This document shows positions 35,230-43,862 of a stretch of 64,000 nucleotides of DNA, one piece after another (within the stretch, counting starts at the first letter, position 1; every line of letters begins with the position of its first letter). Source of the stretch: JBMOKT01 sp049323895 (GTDB lineage Bacteria > Bacillota > Peptococcia > Peptococcales > BICA1-8). The notes under the pieces were generated by a model. That model saw nothing but the letters and a program-made list of their open reading frames with translations. It ran no database searches and was not told the DNA's origin. The position numbers were made by a program, and so were the translations under genes. The stretch is taken from positions 1-64,000 of the forward strand of contig JBMOKT010000016.1 in assembly GCA_049323895.1 (NCBI GenBank). Reading direction: 5' to 3'.

Positions 35230-35376
35230 CCCTCAAATTTGCATCCAAGAGCTTCCGTTGGCTATAATCTTACTCCTACAGATTTTATCTTTTCTATTAA
35301 TAAGGGATTACTGGTAGAGATTATTTGTGAAAATAATGAGAAATTCTGTTGGTTAGAACCAAATGAACAGTATTAA
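35230..35376 (+). pseudogene. possible 3' remnant of an unidentified gene
   Basis: This frame is open for 48 codons after a TAA and ends at TAA 35374-35376. Its residues (NLTPTDFIFSINKGLLVEII) look protein-like and it has no ribosome binding site. It is probably the end of a lost gene. Identity is unknown. The rest of 35161-35417 is AT-rich with nothing else recognisable. Confidence 0.25.
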
Positions 35377-35417
35377 TATTAAGTTCCCTCATAAACTTTT
35401 TGTTTTTTTCTAATTTT

Positions 35418-35443
35418 GTAACCTTACCAATTTCTAACTCGTC
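35418..35443 (+). promoter_or_regulatory. ECF-sigma-type promoter
   Basis: GTAAC (35418-35422), exactly 17 bases, CGTC (35440-35443). This matches the general ECF pattern known from Bacillus SigX/SigW/SigM promoters (an AAC-type -35 and a CGTC/CGAC-type -10). It precedes the operon that encodes an ECF sigma factor at 38646, so autoregulation is likely. Confidence 0.65.
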
Positions 35444-35491
35444 AAAATATATGAAAAAAACAAAAAAACAAAAGTAGAAGGAGGATTTTTT

Positions 35492-36676
35492 ATGATTACC
35501 CACAAAATTACTAACCACAAAACAACTACAACAGTTTTTACCTTTATGCTGGTATTTTTCTTTGTACTATCAATGTTTCCTGTTGTAGAAGCAGAGGCAT
35601 CCAGTCTTTCAATTTATACTACCTACCCTAGTATAGCAGTAAAACCCGGTGAAAATGTCGAAACAACTATTGCGGTAGCAAATAATACCGGATACGATTT
35701 AACTACAAAACTGGAGGTATTATCCTTGCCTGAAGGCTGGGAAGCCTATATTGAAGGCGGGGGGAAAGTAATTGACAAAATTTATTTATCAGAAAATATG
35801 GGGAGAGTTGATTTAACTGTTAAAATCCCTAAAGATTCTGAAGAAGGAAATTATACTGTTGTCTTAGGTGCCTCATCGGGAAACTATAGTGACCGTTTAA
35901 ATCTTGAATATAGAATAAAATCAGACCTTGATAATAAAGGAAAATTAACAACAAATTATTCTGAGCTAAAAGGCTCCAGTGATACAAGCTTTAAATACGA
36001 AGTAGACATTACCAACAATAAAAGTGGTGCTCAAACCTATAGTTTGGGGGCAGATGCAGAAAGAGGGTGGCAGGTAAAGTTTACAACCAAGTATGACAGT
36101 AAACAAATAGCCAGCATTCCGATTGAGACAAATAAATCAGCTTCATTGCAGGTGGAAATAGTACCCCCGGCCAAAGTAAAAGCAGGAGAATATGTAATTC
36201 CTATCGCAGCGGAATCTTCTGATGAAACCCTGACAACACAACTAAAAGTAATTATTACCGGAAGTTACGGAATGGAAGTTACAACTCCCACAGGCAGGTT
36301 AAATACGGAAACAACAGCCGGAAAAGAAAAAGCTGTAGAGGTAGAAATCCAAAACACCGGCAGTTCTGAACTGCAGGGAGTGAAATTGTCATCCTGGGAA
36401 CCGGATGGCTGGGAGGTTAAATTTGATAAGGATGTGGTAGATTCTATCGCCCCTGGTGAGTCAGCTGCGGTTAAGGCTTTTATCAAGCCTGATGAAAAAG
36501 CCATTGCGGGGGACTATGTAGTAAAAATTTCCGCTGATACTCCGGAAACAGCAAGCTCCGCTGAATTTAGAGTCATGGTCAAAACATCAACCATATGGGG
36601 AGTAGTAGGTGTATTGGTAATCATCTTCCTAGTAGGCGGGTTATACTGGACATTTAACACATATGGGAGACGATAA
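35492..36676 (+). CDS. secreted, membrane-anchored NEW3-domain protein
   Basis: The 394-residue protein has a signal peptide (FMLVFFFVLSMFPVVEAEA), three Ig-like NEW3-type repeats (such as TIAVANNTGYDLTTKLEVLS, and VEVEIQNTGSSELQGVKLSS at about 280-300) each with an L-P-E-G-W or P-D-G-W element, and a C-terminal helix (GVVGVLVIIFLVGGLYW). It sits two bases before an ABC transporter ATPase, so it is probably an extracellular partner of that transporter. The substrate is unknown. AGAAGGAGG precedes the ATG at 35492. Confidence 0.82.
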   Translation: MITHKITNHKTTTTVFTFMLVFFFVLSMFPVVEAEASSLSIYTTYPSIAVKPGENVETTIAVANNTGYDLTTKLEVLSLPEGWEAYIEGGGKVIDKIYLSENMGRVDLTVKIPKDSEEGNYTVVLGASSGNYSDRLNLEYRIKSDLDNKGKLTTNYSELKGSSDTSFKYEVDITNNKSGAQTYSLGADAERGWQVKFTTKYDSKQIASIPIETNKSASLQVEIVPPAKVKAGEYVIPIAAESSDETLTTQLKVIITGSYGMEVTTPTGRLNTETTAGKEKAVEVEIQNTGSSELQGVKLSSWEPDGWEVKFDKDVVDSIAPGESAAVKAFIKPDEKAIAGDYVVKISADTPETASSAEFRVMVKTSTIWGVVGVLVIIFLVGGLYWTFNTYGRR

Positions 36677-36678
36677 AG

Positions 36679-37620
36679 ATGAATGATAAGGTAATTATTA
36701 AAACTGAAGGCCTGACAAAAAAATATGGAGATTTTACCGCTGTGAATGACTTAAATCTTGAAATATATGAAGGCGAAATCTTTGGGCTTTTGGGTCCTAA
36801 CGGGGCGGGGAAAACAACCACTATTTTAATGCTCCTGGGGTTAACCGAACCAACACAAGGTGCTGCACATATTAAAAATTATGATACTACCCGAAATACC
36901 ATAGCAGTAAAAAAAATAGTTGGTTATTTGCCTGACCATGTAGGGTTTTACGATGATATGACGGGAAGAGAAAACTTAAGGTTTATAGGGCGGTTAAACG
37001 GCCTGAATTCTAGGAATATAGAAGAAAAAATTGATAATTTATTAGAACTGGTAAAACTCTCCCAAGTTGGAGATAACAAAGTTGGGACCTATTCGAGAGG
37101 TATGAAACAACGGCTGGGGATAGCTGATACATTAATGAAAGACCCGGAAGTAATTATTTTGGATGAACCTACATTAGGGCTTGATCCCAAAGGCATAAAT
37201 GAGATACTCGACCTGATTGTTGAGCTTGCCAAAAAAAATAATAGAACTATCTTAATTTCTTCACATCTTTTACATCAGGTTCAAAGAATATGTGACCGGG
37301 TAGGAATTTTTGTTAAAGGGAACCTCCTTACCCATGGACCAATAAGCACCCTGGAAGAAAAGGTTTTTGCAGATCAGCCATTAACTTTAGAATTAGAAGT
37401 TTCTCCTGTAAATGAGGAGCTTACTCCCCTTATTAAGTCTATCAATGAAGAAGTGGAAGTTGAAATAAAGGAAGACAAAATAATTGTCCGGTCCAAAGAG
37501 GAAATTAGAAAAAAGCTTGTTAAGACTCTAAGTAATAACGACTATGAGATACTTTTTCTAAAGCAAAGCGGTCGGGACCTAGATGATATTTATAACCGGT
37601 ATTTTGCAGGAAAGGAGTGA
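36679..37620 (+). CDS. ABC transporter ATP-binding protein
   Basis: The 313-residue ATPase has Walker A GPNGAGKTTT (about residue 40), signature YSRGMKQR, Walker B VIILDEPTLGLDP, and a His switch (ILISSHLLHQ). The C-terminal 80 residues form an extra domain seen in NosF/CcmA-like exporters. It lies between the NEW3 protein and an ABC-2 type permease and would energise that permease. Confidence 0.92.
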   Translation: MNDKVIIKTEGLTKKYGDFTAVNDLNLEIYEGEIFGLLGPNGAGKTTTILMLLGLTEPTQGAAHIKNYDTTRNTIAVKKIVGYLPDHVGFYDDMTGRENLRFIGRLNGLNSRNIEEKIDNLLELVKLSQVGDNKVGTYSRGMKQRLGIADTLMKDPEVIILDEPTLGLDPKGINEILDLIVELAKKNNRTILISSHLLHQVQRICDRVGIFVKGNLLTHGPISTLEEKVFADQPLTLELEVSPVNEELTPLIKSINEEVEVEIKEDKIIVRSKEEIRKKLVKTLSNNDYEILFLKQSGRDLDDIYNRYFAGKE

Positions 37621-37624
37621 GGAG

Positions 37625-38569
37625 ATGAATAATAACAGTTTATGGGTTTTATATAAAAAAGAACTGGCTGACCATTTATGGAGTAAAAGGTTTGCTATTA
37701 TTTTACTTCTGGTTGCTATCACAGGACTTTCCAGCATATCTGCAGCTGCAAGCGGTATTAGGAGTGCTGTTACTCAGGAGGGTAATTCCTTTGTGTTTTT
37801 ACGGTTATTTACAGCCTCCGGAAATTCAATTCCATCTTTTCTTTCCTTTATGGCCTTTTTAGGACCATTAATAGGATTAGCACTTGGATTTGATGCTATA
37901 AACGGAGAAATAAACCGGGGTTCCCTTAGCAGATTACTAGCTCAGCCTATTCCCAGAGATACGGTAATTAACGGAAAATTTCTGGCAGGATTTACGTTAA
38001 TCGCTTTAATGGTTATTTCTTTAGGTATTGCCATCGGAGGATTAGGTATTATTATGATAGGTATTCCTCCTACTCTTGAAGAAATATTAAGGATATGTGT
38101 TTTTTTCTTATTTACCATACTCTATATGTCATTTTGGCTGGCATTATCTCAGCTTTGCTCTTTGTTTTTCCGTCAGACCGCAACATCAGCTCTGGCTTGT
38201 ATAGCCATATGGTTAATTTTATCAATATTCGTTGGTCTATTGGCAGGTGTTGTAGCTGATTCTCTATTTTCGGTAAATAATTCGGCAACATTGGATATAG
38301 CTCTAAAAAATAGTGAGGTTAAATTAATGCTGAACAGAATATCTCCTGCAACTCTTTATAATGAAGCGACCATTACCTTACTAAATCCCGGAGTTAGAAC
38401 CTTAGGTCCTGTAACACAGAATCAATTAATTGGTGCTATTCCAGGAGTTTTACCTTTTTCCCAAAGCTTATTGTTAATTTGGCCTCATCTTATAAGCCTG
38501 CTTGCTTTAAATATGGTTTGCTTTGCAGCAGCTTATATATTTTTTATGAGACAGGAAATAAGAGCCTGA
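37625..38569 (+). CDS. ABC-2 type (NosY-like) permease
   Basis: The 314-residue protein has six hydrophobic helices and the ABC-2 hallmark FDAINGEINRGSLSRLLAQPIPR (about residues 92-114), close to NosY-type permeases. A large external loop follows the first helix. The ATG at 37625 follows GGAGTGAGG. With the upstream ATPase it forms an exporter of unknown substrate; the NEW3 protein may work outside the membrane. Confidence 0.88.
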   Translation: MNNNSLWVLYKKELADHLWSKRFAIILLLVAITGLSSISAAASGIRSAVTQEGNSFVFLRLFTASGNSIPSFLSFMAFLGPLIGLALGFDAINGEINRGSLSRLLAQPIPRDTVINGKFLAGFTLIALMVISLGIAIGGLGIIMIGIPPTLEEILRICVFFLFTILYMSFWLALSQLCSLFFRQTATSALACIAIWLILSIFVGLLAGVVADSLFSVNNSATLDIALKNSEVKLMLNRISPATLYNEATITLLNPGVRTLGPVTQNQLIGAIPGVLPFSQSLLLIWPHLISLLALNMVCFAAAYIFFMRQEIRA

Positions 38570-38593
38570 AATAATTTACTGTTTACTTTTCCT

Positions 38594-38617
38594 CAGCCCT
38601 GTGTTAAAACAGGGCTG
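38594..38617 (+). terminator. hairpin between the permease and the ECF sigma gene
   Basis: CAGCCCTG pairs perfectly with CAGGGCTG around TGTTAAAA. No T-run follows, so it may partly terminate or stabilise the upstream transcript and thereby lower sigma factor expression relative to the transporter. Confidence 0.45.
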
Positions 38618-38645
38618 ACTAACTTACACATTGGAGAGATACTGT

Positions 38646-39185
38646 ATGCATAGTAATGTTAATAAGCAAATAACATACCATACAGAACAAGAAGAGCAAT
38701 TAGAATATTTAATGCTCAGATTTGGAAAACAAGTGTTAAAATTAGCTTACTATTATGTGAGAGATAAGTATCTAGCTGAAGATATTTATCAAGAAGTATT
38801 TATCAGGGTATATCGGAATTTAGATAAATTTAAGCATGAAAGCAGTTACTATACATGGATATATAGAATTACCGTGAATTTATGTAAAGATTATCTTAAA
38901 TCAGCTACATTTAAAAAGCTTATTACATTTGGGATAATGAATGATTTTAAAAGGTCTTCACAGGAGGCCAATAGGTTATTGGAGAAAGTTGAAGGGGGAG
39001 AAGTATTTAGTCTTGTTATGGAGCTTCCTGCTAAATATCGACTTCCTTTAAGCTTACACTATTTTGAAGGCTTTTCCACTTCAGAGATTGCTCTAATGCT
39101 TGAAATAACCGAAAGTAATGTTAAAGTAAGACTACACAGAGGTAGAGAGAAACTTAAGACATTATTATCCAAGGAGGACAAATAA
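38646..39185 (+). CDS. ECF-family RNA polymerase sigma factor
   Basis: The 179-residue protein has region 2 (KYLAEDIYQEVFIRVYRNLD and SYYTWIYRITVNLCKDYLK, about 45-85) and region 4 (LPLSLHYFEGFSTSEIALML then ITESNVKVRLHRGREKLK, about 135-172). The ATG at 38646 lies 7 bases after GGAGAG. It overlaps the next gene by one base (TAATG). It probably reads the GTAAC-N17-CGTC promoter upstream of the NEW3 gene. Confidence 0.92.
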   Translation: MHSNVNKQITYHTEQEEQLEYLMLRFGKQVLKLAYYYVRDKYLAEDIYQEVFIRVYRNLDKFKHESSYYTWIYRITVNLCKDYLKSATFKKLITFGIMNDFKRSSQEANRLLEKVEGGEVFSLVMELPAKYRLPLSLHYFEGFSTSEIALMLEITESNVKVRLHRGREKLKTLLSKEDK

Positions 39186-40183
39186 TGATTGATAAGAATG
39201 ATTTAGAAAAAATCCTTGATAAATCCAAAAATGAATCTGAAAAGTTTTTCTCTAATTTTTCCTATGACAATATGAATAAAATGGTCCTCCATAAATTGAA
39301 AAACAGTAGACAATCCTTCTTTTCGGGAAGAAGTTTGGGGCTTGGTACCAAGAAAACGGTTCTAGCAGCTTGCTCTGTAATTTTATTGATTTTTATTTTT
39401 TTCGCAAAAGATGGAATGAATTTTGGAAACAAAGAGCTGGCATCACTGGGAACCCCGGTTTCCCAACAGTTAATTAAACTTGATAATCAAGACCTATCCC
39501 ATTGGGTTAATTTTTTTAAGATTAATAAACCTGATAAGGTTAATGATAATTTGCTTGCTGTAATCTGGGAATCTGATAAAAATGATGATTATAAGCTGGT
39601 TTACAGCAGTTTATTTGAAGACAGCAGTAGACCTTCTCCTGTTACAAAAATTGATTTCCCGGACAATAACCCTTCTATGCTGGTAATTTCTTCTCATAAT
39701 GATGCTGGTAAATATATTCATTATAGAGTACTAGGATATAAGGAAGACCAAATTTTCACATATATGGAGCAAAACTATGTTGCCGGAGGGGAGATTAAGG
39801 TAGCTGATGGAATTTTAATAGAAAATCGCCTTATTCCTAACAATTATGTTGAAAAAGGTAGTGATGGTGATATGAGCCGAATAGTCACTTACTATATACC
39901 TTACCAGTCTACTGAAACAGGGAGTATAGTTTTGCCTGCAGAAAAATTAAAAATTAAAAAGGGAGAGTATATTGCCCTGGTAGGAGATGAAAGATCGCAT
40001 ATAGAACCTTTGAATTCCGTTTTGTTTTTAGAATGGGAATCAGGACCAGAGCTTTTAAATATAGATGAAAACATTAAAATTTTTCATGCGCAAAATTTCG
40101 GTCGTGAAGATTTATATATAAAACTGATAAAGGGCGGTATGGCAAAAAAGATCTCTGTGGAAGTTGTTTCAGGTGAAAAATAA
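39185..40183 (+). CDS. probable membrane anti-sigma factor
   Basis: The 332-residue protein has about 55 cytosolic residues, one helix (VLAACSVILLIFIFFAKDG, about 58-76) and a 250-residue external domain of mainly beta character. Its position, one-base overlap with the ECF gene and single-pass topology fit an anti-sigma factor with an external sensor. No zinc (H-x-x-x-C-x-x-C) motif is present, so it is not a ZAS-type protein. The function is inferred from context. Confidence 0.65.
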   Translation: MIDKNDLEKILDKSKNESEKFFSNFSYDNMNKMVLHKLKNSRQSFFSGRSLGLGTKKTVLAACSVILLIFIFFAKDGMNFGNKELASLGTPVSQQLIKLDNQDLSHWVNFFKINKPDKVNDNLLAVIWESDKNDDYKLVYSSLFEDSSRPSPVTKIDFPDNNPSMLVISSHNDAGKYIHYRVLGYKEDQIFTYMEQNYVAGGEIKVADGILIENRLIPNNYVEKGSDGDMSRIVTYYIPYQSTETGSIVLPAEKLKIKKGEYIALVGDERSHIEPLNSVLFLEWESGPELLNIDENIKIFHAQNFGREDLYIKLIKGGMAKKISVEVVSGEK

Positions 40184-40217
40184 GACCAAAAGCAGAGGTT
40201 TACTTCATACAGAAAAA

Positions 40218-40253
40218 AATATGGTTAGAAGGATATTTCCTTCTAACCATATT
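40218..40253. terminator. bidirectional terminator between convergent genes
   Basis: AAATATGGTTAGAAGGA pairs perfectly with its complement ending at 40253 around a four-base loop, with A- and T-rich flanks on both sides. It serves the operon to its left and the reverse-strand gene to its right. Confidence 0.8.
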
Positions 40254-40267
40254 TAATTAGAGGTGTA

Positions 40268-40813
40268 TTACCAGCTACAGTTATTATTATTCCAGCCTCT
40301 AGTAGAATTTCTGTTTCTCATAGTATTAGGCTGTACTTGCTTTTGTTGCTTAACCATTGAATTATGCCACGCCTTATCCATTTCTACCATTTGCTCAGGT
40401 GTCATGTTTTGCATCATTTGTTGGTGGTCCACTTGAGTGCAATATTGAAAACCTTGATTGTAAAGTTGATTGTTGAGATTTGGATTTGAATTATTTTTCC
40501 CGTTGTTAGCACTATTATTTTGCCCAGTATTACTAGGTGAACTATTAGTATAAGTATTATTTTGTTGTGAGGTACCTGTATTGTTAGTAGCACTTGTTAT
40601 ATCCACATTTGTTTTAGTATTATTAGTTTTATTTATTGGGGTTGTATTCATATTCATATTCATGTTCATAGGCATTGGATTGGGGTCGTTCTTTATCCAA
40701 GATGCCATTTTAGCTTGGTAATCTACTGGAATTGCTGCATTAGCTATACCTAGAGAACCTACGCCAATAAATAAGGACAATGCCACGGGAATTATTTTAT
40801 TTTTTATGTTCAT
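40268..40813 (-). CDS. secreted Asn/Met-rich protein under a SigI-like promoter
   Basis: On the reverse strand the ATG at 40813 lies 6 bases after GGAGGT. The 181-residue product has a signal peptide (IPVALSLFIGVGSLGIANA), a PMPMNMNMNMN run that could bind copper or similar metals, a long Asn/Thr/Ser-rich disordered stretch, then YCTQVDHQQMMQNMTPEQMV and a tail ending NNNNCSW. The family is not recognised. A SigI-type promoter lies 55 bases upstream, so it may be made under envelope stress. Confidence 0.7.
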   Translation of the reverse strand: MNIKNKIIPVALSLFIGVGSLGIANAAIPVDYQAKMASWIKNDPNPMPMNMNMNMNTTPINKTNNTKTNVDITSATNNTGTSQQNNTYTNSSPSNTGQNNSANNGKNNSNPNLNNQLYNQGFQYCTQVDHQQMMQNMTPEQMVEMDKAWHNSMVKQQKQVQPNTMRNRNSTRGWNNNNCSW

Positions 40814-40867
40814 TTTGATTACCTCCAAAGATAAGTAGATGTATTTTTAAGAGCGCTCTTATTGCAA

Positions 40868-40898
40868 TATCCGTATTGAAACAACTATTTAGGGGGGT
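40868..40898 (-). promoter_or_regulatory. SigI-type promoter
   Basis: Read on the reverse strand: ACCCCCC (40898-40892), exactly 18 bases, CGGATA (40873-40868). The C-rich -35 and CG-N-A -10 fit reported SigI promoters, and the geometry is identical at four other sites in this window. It drives the Asn/Met-rich protein gene. Confidence 0.75.
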
Positions 40899-40956
40899 CT
40901 TGAGGAAAAAATTAAAATAAGTAGATCCCAGAACAACTGAGATCATAAATAGACAT

Positions 40957-41135
40957 TTACGATAAAAACTTAAGCAATTTCTTATCCACTGCAACTTGAG
41001 TATAACCTGTTTCAAAAACATATGATGGAAATGTTTGCAGCATTTTTAGTGTTATACCGGGAAGTATCCCTATAGATATCAGCTTTCTCAAAATGCATAC
41101 CTTTTTATGTCTCTGAAAAGAAATTATATAATTTA
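40957..41135 (-). pseudogene. feoA remnant (copy 1)
   Basis: On the reverse strand, translation gives ILRKLISIGILPGITLKML, then TFPSYVFETGYTQVAVDK and a TAA at 40959-40957. This is the C-terminal half of FeoA, a small protein linked to the ferrous iron transporter FeoB. The N-terminal part has decayed and there is no start or ribosome binding site. Its DNA is close to the second remnant at 43863-44206. The rest of 40814-41296 holds the promoter at 40868 and nothing else recognisable. Confidence 0.7.
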
Positions 41136-41296
41136 ATGGTTTATCAAAAGATACTTTAATTTATCAATAATTTCCAAAAATTACTATATATTATTGCTTC
41201 CTTCTTGAGCCTTTGCTGTCTCAAGTATATCTTCATTTTCCTGTACAGAAGTAAAGCGATAGCTCTAAACTTAACACATGAACATATACTCAATGA

Positions 41297-41327
41297 ACCC
41301 CCCGAAAAATTTTTTTAAAAACGTAAT
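41297..41327 (+). promoter_or_regulatory. SigI-type promoter before the rhodanese gene
   Basis: ACCCCCC (41297-41303), exactly 18 bases, CGTAAT (41322-41327). It has the same geometry as the other four sites, with T in the variable -10 position. It lies 100 bases before the gene at 41427. Confidence 0.7.
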
Positions 41328-41426
41328 TAGATACATCAGCTGATTTTTATGTTTGAGACCTGCAGAGTTCCATGGATTTCCATAATTAAAACGTACTTTT
41401 AACGAAATGAACAGGAGGCACTTAAT

Positions 41427-41819
41427 ATGCAGTTGGTTAAAAAAATTGAGCAATTCTTTAATAGTATCCCAAAAGACAAGTTTGGAATTGACATGATGGA
41501 ATTTAATAATTTGATGTCATTAGATACAAAAAAAGAGTATTTTCTTCTTGACATAAGAGAGAAGAAGTATTTTACAAGCTTTAGAATAAAGGGTGCAAAA
41601 AATATTCCATTTAAGCAGGTGGGAAATAGGCTAGATGAAATTCCTTTGGATAAAAAGATTATCGTAATTTGTAATACTGGTTTTACGGCGGCTCAAACAT
41701 CTTCATTGTTAAATATACTTGGATATAAGACCTGGGTATTACGTGATGGAATAGAAGGATATATTGAAATGGGAGGTCAGATCGAACAGATATCTAGTAA
41801 ACTAAAAGGCGTATCATGA
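41427..41819 (+). CDS. rhodanese-like domain protein
   Basis: The 130-residue protein has the rhodanese fold motifs YFLLDIREKKYFTSFRIKGA (about 38-57) and the active loop VICNTGFTAAQTS with catalytic Cys near residue 77. It handles sulfane sulfur as a persulfide. ACAGGAGGC precedes the ATG at 41427. The next gene is a TauE-type permease, so the two may detoxify or move sulfur compounds together. A terminator-like hairpin separates them. Confidence 0.9.
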   Translation: MQLVKKIEQFFNSIPKDKFGIDMMEFNNLMSLDTKKEYFLLDIREKKYFTSFRIKGAKNIPFKQVGNRLDEIPLDKKIIVICNTGFTAAQTSSLLNILGYKTWVLRDGIEGYIEMGGQIEQISSKLKGVS

Positions 41820-41841
41820 TTCTCTTAGTTTATTTTTTTAA

Positions 41842-41866
41842 AAAATCAGCCTTAAAGGCTGATTTC
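41842..41866 (+). terminator. intrinsic terminator or attenuator after the rhodanese gene
   Basis: AAATCAGCC pairs perfectly with GGCTGATTT around TTAAA, followed by CATTTTC. The T-run is short, so some read-through into the permease gene is likely. Confidence 0.65.
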
Positions 41867-41886
41867 ATTTTCTGGAGGTTTGTGAT

Positions 41887-42657
41887 ATGAATTTAGTAAT
41901 CTTAACTATAATTTTAGGATTTATAGGCTCATTTATTGCAGGTTTAGCAGGAATAGGCGGAGCAATAATTATGGTACCTTTGTTACATTTCCTACCTCCT
42001 GCACTGGGTTTGGAAAAACTAAGCATGCAAATTATTGCTGGGGTAACCATCGTACAGGTTATGGTTGCTACAGGAATAGCTGTTCTGGTTCATAAGTCTA
42101 ATAATTTCGTGAAAAAAGATTTAGTTGTGTGGATGGGTGCAAGTATAATTATTGGCTCTTTCCTAGGTGGTTTAGGCTCAAAATTTGTTTCTGAAGATAT
42201 TTTGAAGTTAATTTTTGCGGTATTAGCACTAATAGCTTCTCTTATGATGTTTGTTCCCCAAAAGGAGACTACCCAAAATCAAGAATTTAGTTACAATAGG
42301 AGTTTAGCTGTTATTAGTTCTTTTTTAGTAGGGATTTTATCTGGCTTAGTCGGGGCAGGAGGGGCCTTTTTACTGGTACCAATTATGATCTATGTATTAA
42401 AAATTCCTTTGCGAATAACAATAGGCAGCTCCTTAGGCATTGTTTTTTTCTCAGCTGTATCAGGTTTTGTAAGTAAGGTATTAAGTGGTCAAATCGTTTG
42501 GGGATTAGCTTTGGCAATAATTATGGGAGCTATACCAGGAGCTAATTTAGGGGGCAGGATGAGTAAATATGTTCCAGCTTATTATATTAAATTGCTTTTG
42601 ACATTATTAATTAGTGGTTCAGCAATAAAAATGTGGATAAGTATTTTAAATATCTAA
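41887..42657 (+). CDS. TauE/SafE family sulfite/organosulfur permease
   Basis: The 256-residue protein has about eight membrane helices in two similar halves, each with a glycine-rich start (GSFIAGLAGIGGAIIMVPLL; GILSGLVGAGGAFLLVPIMI), the TauE/SafE signature. It probably exports sulfite or related anions. CTGGAGG precedes the ATG at 41887. Pairing with a rhodanese supports a sulfur role. Confidence 0.88.
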   Translation: MNLVILTIILGFIGSFIAGLAGIGGAIIMVPLLHFLPPALGLEKLSMQIIAGVTIVQVMVATGIAVLVHKSNNFVKKDLVVWMGASIIIGSFLGGLGSKFVSEDILKLIFAVLALIASLMMFVPQKETTQNQEFSYNRSLAVISSFLVGILSGLVGAGGAFLLVPIMIYVLKIPLRITIGSSLGIVFFSAVSGFVSKVLSGQIVWGLALAIIMGAIPGANLGGRMSKYVPAYYIKLLLTLLISGSAIKMWISILNI

Positions 42658-42672
42658 AAAAACTTCTTTCAG

Positions 42673-42703
42673 ACCCCCCAAAAAAAATATCTAATTACGG
42701 ATA
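42673..42703 (+). promoter_or_regulatory. SigI-type promoter (DUF2680 gene, copy 1)
   Basis: ACCCCCC (42673-42679), 18 bases, CGGATA (42698-42703). The bases after it (TAGCAAATGAGGGCCCTAA) are nearly identical to the copy at 44334. Confidence 0.78.
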
Positions 42704-42757
42704 TAGCAAATGAGGGCCCTAAATCACAATATAAATTTATTTAGGAGGTTATTAGGA

Positions 42758-43111
42758 ATGAAAAAAATTATTGGTGTAGTTGTTTTGGCAGCATTAGTTT
42801 TAACATTAATTGTACCCGGTGCTTTTGCTGCGATTAGCGATACCCAGCAGAAGGAAATTGACAGTATTAATAAACAAATGGCACAACTCCAAAAGAAAAT
42901 GATTCAAATATACTTAGATGCAGGTTTAATTACCCAGCAACAGGCTGACTACATGCAGCAAAATATTAATCAGCAAAGTCAGATTCAAAATCAATTCCCC
43001 AATCAACAATATGGAAATGGATATGGCCATGGCCATGGCTATGGATGTTATGGCTGGGGTAATATGATGAATGGTTATGGTGGTGCTCTTGGGGGATGGG
43101 GCTGTTGGTAA
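42758..43111 (+). CDS. secreted DUF2680 (YckD-like) protein, copy 1
   Basis: The 117-residue protein has a signal peptide (VVVLAALVLTLIVPGAFAA), a helical DUF2680-like segment (KEIDSINKQMAQLQKKMIQI, then AGLITQQQADYMQ) and a Gly/Tyr/His/Cys-rich tail (YGHGHGYGCYGWG) ending WGCW. The tail could bind metal or stick to the cell wall. TTAGGAGG precedes the ATG at 42758. A close paralogue lies at 44418, so a local duplication occurred. Confidence 0.8.
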   Translation: MKKIIGVVVLAALVLTLIVPGAFAAISDTQQKEIDSINKQMAQLQKKMIQIYLDAGLITQQQADYMQQNINQQSQIQNQFPNQQYGNGYGHGHGYGCYGWGNMMNGYGGALGGWGCW

Positions 43112-43185
43112 ATATGTGTGGGTCAAACCAAGATTCATCAGGCGTTAATCCTTAAATTAGCCAGGGAAGCCAAATATTTTAATTT

Positions 43186-43220
43186 ATAGCAAGGGTTTAA
43201 CCACCCTTGCTATTTTTTTT
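43186..43220 (+). terminator. intrinsic terminator of the first DUF2680 gene
   Basis: ATAGCAAGGGT pairs perfectly with ACCCTTGCTAT around TTTAACC-type loop bases, followed by seven or more T. Confidence 0.88.
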
Positions 43221-43340
43221 CGCTAGGTTATCCTACTAAAACGAGTATTTATAAGAAACCTTTTATTTAACGCAGAACAATTTTTTACAGTATAAAACAA
43301 GTATAAAACAAGTCAGAAGGGGGTGTGGACTTGATATTTG

Positions 43341-43790
43341 TTAAATCTCTAAATCGGTGAATAATATTGCATATATAAGAAATATTATTCCCGATACTAC
43401 GAAAACATCTGCTGTATTAAATATAGGGTAGTTTATTAGAATGAAATCTAAAAAATCAACAACATACCCTAGCCTAATTCTGTCAATTAGGTTTCCTAAG
43501 GCTCCACCTATAATAAGAGAAATAGAAAGGTTTAAATAAGTATTGCCCTTTTTGATATTTCTAAAAAAGTAAAGCATAAGCGCAATGATAACTATTAATG
43601 AAACAGTTATTAAAAATGTCTGCTTACCCTGTAGTATACTAAAAGCCGCCCCGGTATTTCTTGCATAGGTTAGGTGGAATATGTTTTGTATTATTGGATA
43701 CGTCTCAATTGGTTTCAGATAAGTTTCTGCTGTATATTTACATAGCTGGTCTATAACTACAAGTAGTGCAATCAGAAAAGTATAAAACAT
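43341..43790 (-). CDS. lspA: signal peptidase II (lipoprotein signal peptidase)
   Basis: The 149-residue protein has four membrane helices and the LspA motifs RNTGAAFSILQG, GGALGNLIDRIRLGYVVDFLD and FNTADVFVVSG, with the two catalytic aspartates in the last two. It cleaves prolipoprotein signal peptides. It is a little short of typical LspA length but has all key residues. It stands alone on the reverse strand, and could be a second copy that arrived with this cluster. Confidence 0.92.
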   Translation of the reverse strand: MFYTFLIALLVVIDQLCKYTAETYLKPIETYPIIQNIFHLTYARNTGAAFSILQGKQTFLITVSLIVIIALMLYFFRNIKKGNTYLNLSISLIIGGALGNLIDRIRLGYVVDFLDFILINYPIFNTADVFVVSGIIFLIYAILFTDLEI

Positions 43791-43862
43791 TATTATTAAC
43801 CTCCAATATTGTTTATGGAATAAAGTTCTTATTATGTAACTTCAAATAATAAGGGAAATATT

